From Candidatus Woesearchaeota archaeon (GTDB lineage Archaea; Nanobdellota; Nanobdellia; Woesearchaeales; GW2011-AR4): 51,750 nt of DNA. Position numbers and translations under genes: made by a program. This document shows, in pieces, positions 48,540 through 51,750 of this stretch (the stretch's first letter is position 1; each line of letters opens with the position of its first letter). The DNA lies in the NCBI GenBank assembly GCA_016187495.1, contig JACPJP010000018.1:1-51750 (forward strand), in the 5' to 3' direction. The notes below the pieces were generated by a model, which saw only the letters and a list, made by a program, of their open reading frames with translations, did no database searches and was not told the DNA's origin.

Positions 48540-48857
48540 CTATTCCTTCTTTTCTTCTGCAGTTTTTTGTCCTTTCGACTCTGCTTTGATTTCCTTATGT
48601 TCCTTATGCCTTGGCTCTATAGACTTCATGATCTCTTCATTCTCATAAACATAAGATACATGTTTTGCCTTTCTTACTTTATATCCAGTATGTATGCCCT
48701 TGACAACTATTAATTTCTCGTCTCTGCCCAAGCTTTTTGCCAGTGCATTCCTGATTTCCGATTTTGAAGGCGTAGCTTTGTCAAATGACACCTCTGCCTC
48801 TAGTTTTGTCCTCGAAAGCAGAGGCTCTTCCTTCTTGCTTAAAATCTTGAGATCCAT
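48540..48857 (-). CDS. rps24e: Ribosomal protein eS24
   Basis: Small-subunit protein of archaea and eukaryotes. 105 aa: MDLKILSKKEEPLLSRTKLEAEVSFDKATPSKSEIRNALAKSLGRDEKLIVVKGIHTGYKVRKAKHVSYVYENEEIMKSIEP, with a charged tail. The start at 48857 (MDLKIL) matches the family; a GTG three codons upstream overlaps the Spt4 stop. Same operon as Spt4 and Rpo7. Confidence 0.95.
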   Translation of the reverse strand: MDLKILSKKEEPLLSRTKLEAEVSFDKATPSKSEIRNALAKSLGRDEKLIVVKGIHTGYKVRKAKHVSYVYENEEIMKSIEPRHKEHKEIKAESKGQKTAEEKKE

Positions 48858-48862
48858 GAAAA

Positions 48863-49048
48863 TCACCTTGCCTTTATTGCATACTCTCCCTTAGCAGGTA
48901 TGCCCACTTTATTTGCTATTGTGGATTTGTTTGCATCCAGAATGTGCAGCCTTCCCTGCCAGTTTGTTGAAAATTGATTGCCTTTGCATATTGGACATGC
49001 ATTCCCTTCCACGAAAATCTTGCATTTCTTGCATACTTTTTTCTTCAT
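48863..49048 (-). CDS. spt4: Transcription elongation factor Spt4 (RpoE'')
   Basis: Partner of Spt5 on archaeal RNA polymerase. 61 aa with two Cys pairs, VCKKCK and ACPIC (zinc), then GNQFSTNWQGRLHILDANKSTIANKVGIPAKGEYAIKAR, typical Spt4. It lies 11 bp downstream of Rpo7 and just upstream of eS24, the standard archaeal order. Confidence 0.95.
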   Translation of the reverse strand: MKKKVCKKCKIFVEGNACPICKGNQFSTNWQGRLHILDANKSTIANKVGIPAKGEYAIKAR

Positions 49049-49059
49049 TATAATCCCCT

Positions 49060-49731
49060 TTATTTCTTCTTAGACTCTTTGCTACTTTCTTTTTTAGATT
49101 CCTTTCCCGCGGAGTGGGTGTCCCCTTGCGGGATACCGAACTTCGTTCGTGTACCGGACTTCGTCCGAACATTATCCTCTCTGCTGCTTTCCGGCTTTGC
49201 CCCTTCTTCCCCTATCCAGTCGATCCTTCCTAATCCAGGCTGCCTCATTGTAAGCCCTAATTTCGGGTTTAAGGGATCTTTAAACGAAACTGCTATTATC
49301 CTTGCTCTGCAAACATCATTTACCTTAAGAGTTTTCTTGCTTTCCCTTCCTGACAAAGCCTTTTCCTTGCTGAAGCTCACAAAATCATCCATTGTTTGGG
49401 ATACATGAATCATCCCGTCTATCGGGCCTAGCGTTATGAAAGCCCCAAAATCAACTATGTCCCTTATTTTTCCAGTGACAACTTCCTGCAATTCGGGCTT
49501 AAAGCTTAAGACGTCAAATACAGTTTCATAGTAAGATGAGCCGTCTCCAGGTATTATAACTCCGTCCCCTATGCTTTTGATTCCTGAAATATCTATGACC
49601 ACTCCCAAGTCTTTCGAAATATAGCCGTCATACTTCTTTTTTACGCTTTTAATGACGGCTTCCTTAGTGTCTAAATTAAAAAGGTTTGGTGTTACCCTGA
49701 TGCGATCTTTGACTTCTATCTTATAGTACAT
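49060..49731 (-). CDS. rpoE: DNA-directed RNA polymerase subunit E' (Rpo7) with repeat-bearing tail
   Basis: Stalk subunit of archaeal RNA polymerase. 223 aa: RNP domain MYYKIEVKDRIRVTPNLFNLDTKEAVIKSVKKKYDGYISKDLGVVIDI, then S1 domain VVTGKIRDIVDFGAFITLGPIDGMIHVSQ. The conserved body ends near GLTMRQPGLGRIDWI (about 180). A tail of about 40 residues follows that includes RTKSGT-RTKFGI, encoded by hairpin-forming repeats, and a KESKKES sequence. The tail looks inserted. Confidence 0.93.
   Translation of the reverse strand: MYYKIEVKDRIRVTPNLFNLDTKEAVIKSVKKKYDGYISKDLGVVIDISGIKSIGDGVIIPGDGSSYYETVFDVLSFKPELQEVVTGKIRDIVDFGAFITLGPIDGMIHVSQTMDDFVSFSKEKALSGRESKKTLKVNDVCRARIIAVSFKDPLNPKLGLTMRQPGLGRIDWIGEEGAKPESSREDNVRTKSGTRTKFGIPQGDTHSAGKESKKESSKESKKK
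49106..49167. repeat. Cluster of three short GC-rich hairpins inside the Rpo7 gene
   Basis: CCCGC/GCGGG (49106-49110/49128-49132), CGAAC/GTTCG around TTC (49137-49149) and CGGAC/GTCCG around TTC (49155-49167). The last two form an 18-bp tandem period, encoding RTKSGT and RTKFGI on the minus strand. They are GC-rich in an AT-rich genome and share ACTTCGTCC with 19529-19537. Possibly a palindromic repeat element that invaded a coding sequence in frame. Confidence 0.6.
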
Positions 49732-49833
49732 TTTCCCCTTAAATTATTAGTCATTTCTATGCCTTTTCTTTCTGTGCAAATAAAACGCTCAAAAATTAGA
49801 GGCCTACTTTCCCTTGCACTGGAGCGGACTTAG

Positions 49834-50256
49834 CTAAAAGCCCTTGTCATTTACTAGAGCAAGAATCTTCTTCTGCCTTAGTATAATAACAGTAGTACCG
49901 TAGTTAATAAGCCTCCTTTTTAAATCTTTGTCTTGCGTAGCGACAACATAATTGCTTTTAGAAGACAGCTCAATTATGGCGTCATCTGCTTTCTTATCCC
50001 CCTCAGTGTTTACTATTGCAATATTTTTAATAGCTATGAGCTTTAGCGCGATCTTTGCAGCATCCCTGCTTTTGCCTTTCTGCTCCCCAACAATCTTCTT
50101 GAGCTCTTCAATTCCCTTGTCAAGAACAAAAATTTTGTATGGGAAATGAATTATCTTATCTATTTGCGTGAATATATCAACTCTAAACTGGTAAGGGATG
50201 AGGAGAAAATTAGTGTCGAGCAGTATTTTCTTATAATTATTTTTTTTCTTGTTCAT
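49834..50256 (-). CDS. PIN-domain protein (Fcf1/COG1412-like)
   Basis: A 140-aa PIN nuclease: KILLDTNFLLIPYQFRVDIF (first Asp), a central conserved Glu in GIEELKKIV, and the closing ADDAIIELSSKSNYVVATQDKDLKRRL (acidic cluster D-D and D-K-D). The family, related to eukaryotic Fcf1/Utp24, takes part in rRNA processing and is often encoded beside Rpo7 in archaea, as here. All catalytic acids are visible. Confidence 0.9.
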   Translation of the reverse strand: MNKKKNNYKKILLDTNFLLIPYQFRVDIFTQIDKIIHFPYKIFVLDKGIEELKKIVGEQKGKSRDAAKIALKLIAIKNIAIVNTEGDKKADDAIIELSSKSNYVVATQDKDLKRRLINYGTTVIILRQKKILALVNDKGF

Positions 50257-50454
50257 TTTGTATTATTTTTTACAATTTCTGCAATGGTTGTATTTTTAAT
50301 TTTTCATTAGGTCTATCTTGTTATATTCTTTGTATAAAGGTTATTACTAAATTATTTTATTGGAGCTTTGATTATTTATTATTTGTTAATTTTTATTATA
50401 GCACTACTATTCCAATTATAAAGATTTTTATAATTACCGCATAAACTTGCTGCT

Positions 50455-51591
50455 ATGAAGGGGTTTTTAATTACACATAAAGGCATGGAAGGCATTGCAG
50501 CTATTGAGGTTAAGGAGTTGATAGGCTCTGAATCAAAGATTAATGACGGGTGTATTGTTTTTGACATAAAAAGCTATGAAGATTTGTTTAGGTTATGCTA
50601 TAAATCACAAAGCGCAACAGGAGTCTGCTGCCTTTTATCGGAATTTGAGCATAAGGATATTTTTGACGATTTTGGAGAAAATGTAGTAAAAATAAAATTT
50701 GACGAATGGCTGGGAAAAAATGTGCGGTTTAGGGTAAAGTGCGTAAGAAATTATGAAGATGGTGCTGCACATATAGAAACGGAAAGGAAGCTGGGAGAAA
50801 TAATTATTAATGATATACACAAAAAATACGGCTATAATCAAAGGGTTGAGCTTGAAAAGCCAGAGATTATAGTGATTTTCTTCCTGACAAAAAGAATATG
50901 CTATGTGGGCATAGATTTTGCGGGATTTGACTTAAGCAAAAGGTCATATAAAATACTTCAGCATCCATCTGACATAAAAGGCACAATTGCATATTCCCTA
51001 GTAAGGATTGCGGGCTACGGCAAAAATGAAGCCCTATTAGACGTTTTTTCAGGCTCCGGGACAATACCAATAGAGGCCGCTTTATTCTCCTCAAAATTTC
51101 CGGTAAGATATTTTGACAAGGAAAAATTTATTTTTTTAAAGTTTGAAAAGTTCAAAGAGCTTGATTTTAAGAGGTTATTTGGGAAATTCGACAGGGAAAT
51201 TTCGGACTATAAACCAAGGATATACAATGTCGACTTGTCAATGAAAAACATCAATTATGCAAAAAAGAACAGCAAAATAGCAGGCGTTGACAAGAAAATA
51301 AGATTCAGCAGAATGGACGCGGAATGGCTCGACACCAAATTTGAGAAGGGGAAGATTGATAAAATAGCAACAAAAATGCCGAACAGCAATGGAAATGGGC
51401 TGTACAATGAGTTTTTTTACCAGGCAGAGTTCATTCTTAAAGATAAAGGAAAAATTGTTTTAATAGGAAACAAAGAATTAATAGAAAAGCACTCTTCCAA
51501 ATACAAATTTGAGATTTGCGGTCAAAGGGAGATATTCAGCGGAAAGATGAAATATACTGTTTTTATATTAAACAAACAGGAAGTAAAATAA
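50455..51591 (+). CDS. THUMP-domain methyltransferase (Trm14/TrmN-like)
   Basis: A 378-aa protein. The THUMP region (about 1-160) has FLITHKGMEGIAAIEVKELIG and RVKCVRNYEDGAAHIETERKLGEII. The Rossmann-fold methyltransferase has the linker LSKRSYKILQHPSDIKGTIAYSLVRIAGY and motif I EALLDVFSGSGTIPIEAAL (192-210). At the catalytic motif IV position, expected (N/D)PPY(G), it reads ATKMPNSNGNG (about 305-315). Trm14/TrmN enzymes methylate guanine N2 in tRNA; here the missing NPPY makes activity doubtful or specialised. The ATG at 50455 matches the family start. Confidence 0.82.
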   Translation: MKGFLITHKGMEGIAAIEVKELIGSESKINDGCIVFDIKSYEDLFRLCYKSQSATGVCCLLSEFEHKDIFDDFGENVVKIKFDEWLGKNVRFRVKCVRNYEDGAAHIETERKLGEIIINDIHKKYGYNQRVELEKPEIIVIFFLTKRICYVGIDFAGFDLSKRSYKILQHPSDIKGTIAYSLVRIAGYGKNEALLDVFSGSGTIPIEAALFSSKFPVRYFDKEKFIFLKFEKFKELDFKRLFGKFDREISDYKPRIYNVDLSMKNINYAKKNSKIAGVDKKIRFSRMDAEWLDTKFEKGKIDKIATKMPNSNGNGLYNEFFYQAEFILKDKGKIVLIGNKELIEKHSSKYKFEICGQREIFSGKMKYTVFILNKQEVK

Positions 51592-51626
51592 AACAGTAAA
51601 TAAAATAAGAGTCGTGTGTAAGAAAT

Positions 51627-51750
51627 CTACCATTCATTAGGCTCAATGCCCAACTCATAGTAAGCTCTGCCTAGTACGGTAAAATTATATGCACACCACG
51701 TCAATTCGCTTTCCTGCTCTTTTGCAGTATCATTTTTACAAAGGACATAA
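51627..51750 (-). CDS. C-terminal end of an unidentified protein (runs off window)
   Basis: On the minus strand an open frame reaches the window edge and ends YVLCKNDTAKEQESELTWCAYNFTVLGRAYYELGIEPNEW then stop at 51627. The last 41 residues look protein-like and contain no internal stops. The family cannot be told from this portion. The gene starts beyond the window. Confidence 0.55.
   Translation of the reverse strand, partial: YVLCKNDTAKEQESELTWCAYNFTVLGRAYYELGIEPNEW

Overview
The window comes from an archaeal chromosome, most likely a low-GC member of the DPANN group (Woesearchaeota/Pacearchaeota-like; the phylum is a guess). The archaeal signs are direct. There are archaeal/eukaryotic-type ribosomal proteins (eL18, eS24, eS31, uL10/P0, P1-type L12), archaeal RNA polymerase subunits (Rpo3, Rpo7, Rpo10, Spt4), and archaetidylinositol-phosphate synthase with inositol-1-phosphate synthase. 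tRNA genes carry bulge-helix-bulge (BHB) introns, and many genes have a TATA box about 25-30 nt before a start codon with little or no leader. Several metabolic genes are nevertheless bacterial in type: ThiO/ThiS/ThiG, queuine-type tRNA-guanine transglycosylase, YhhQ and glucose-6-phosphate dehydrogenase.

Layout. 1-2.2 kb: end of proS, an intron-rich tRNA-Met and tRNA-Ser, and a secreted lipoprotein/thioredoxin-like pair. 2.4-11.4 kb: thiamine genes (thiO, thiE, thiG, thiS, with a radical SAM gene divergent from thiS), interleaved with a queuosine-salvage pair (tgt + yhhQ) and a CARF-wHTH regulator, BRO protein, gene fragment and Cas4/RecB-like nuclease. 11.6-16.4 kb: an ABC export operon (small HTH, ATPase, S-layer-like protein, two MacB/FtsX-type permeases). 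16.6-22 kb: cyclase, G6PD, FKBP lipoprotein, HAD phosphatase, COG1031 radical SAM. 22-25.4 kb: a polar-lipid cluster (DUF212/PAP2-like phosphatase, a double CDP-alcohol phosphatidyltransferase fusion, INO1, AIP synthase). 25.5-30.6 kb: PHP protein, TVP38-like membrane protein, NAD kinase, leuS. 30.6-35.1 kb: the classical archaeal uS13-uS4-uS11-rpoD-tRNA-Leu-eL18-uL13-uS9-rpoN cluster on the minus strand. 35.2-44.2 kb: an accessory island with VapB and a VapC truncated next to a Type IIG restriction-modification gene, a RelE-type toxin-antitoxin pair, a 630-aa nucleotidyltransferase/HEPN-like fusion, a transposase remnant and a DUF4143-type ATPase. Short GTGTA/GTGCA repeats lie beside the inserted genes. 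44.3-51.7 kb: uL1-uL10-L12, a coiled-coil protein, eS31, eS24, Spt4, Rpo7, a PIN protein and a THUMP methyltransferase.

The most notable observations are: a tRNA-Met gene that I can fold with three BHB introns in 170 nt; a tRNA-Ser with a D-loop intron plus a 10-nt anticodon intron; a queuine-salvage module in an archaeon; the bacterial glycine-oxidase thiazole route; a possible H-type pseudoknot at 11440-11505; a toxin gene cut short beside an R-M gene; and hairpin-forming repeats inside the Rpo7 coding sequence. Everything was read by eye. No database search, folding program or tRNA scanner was run.
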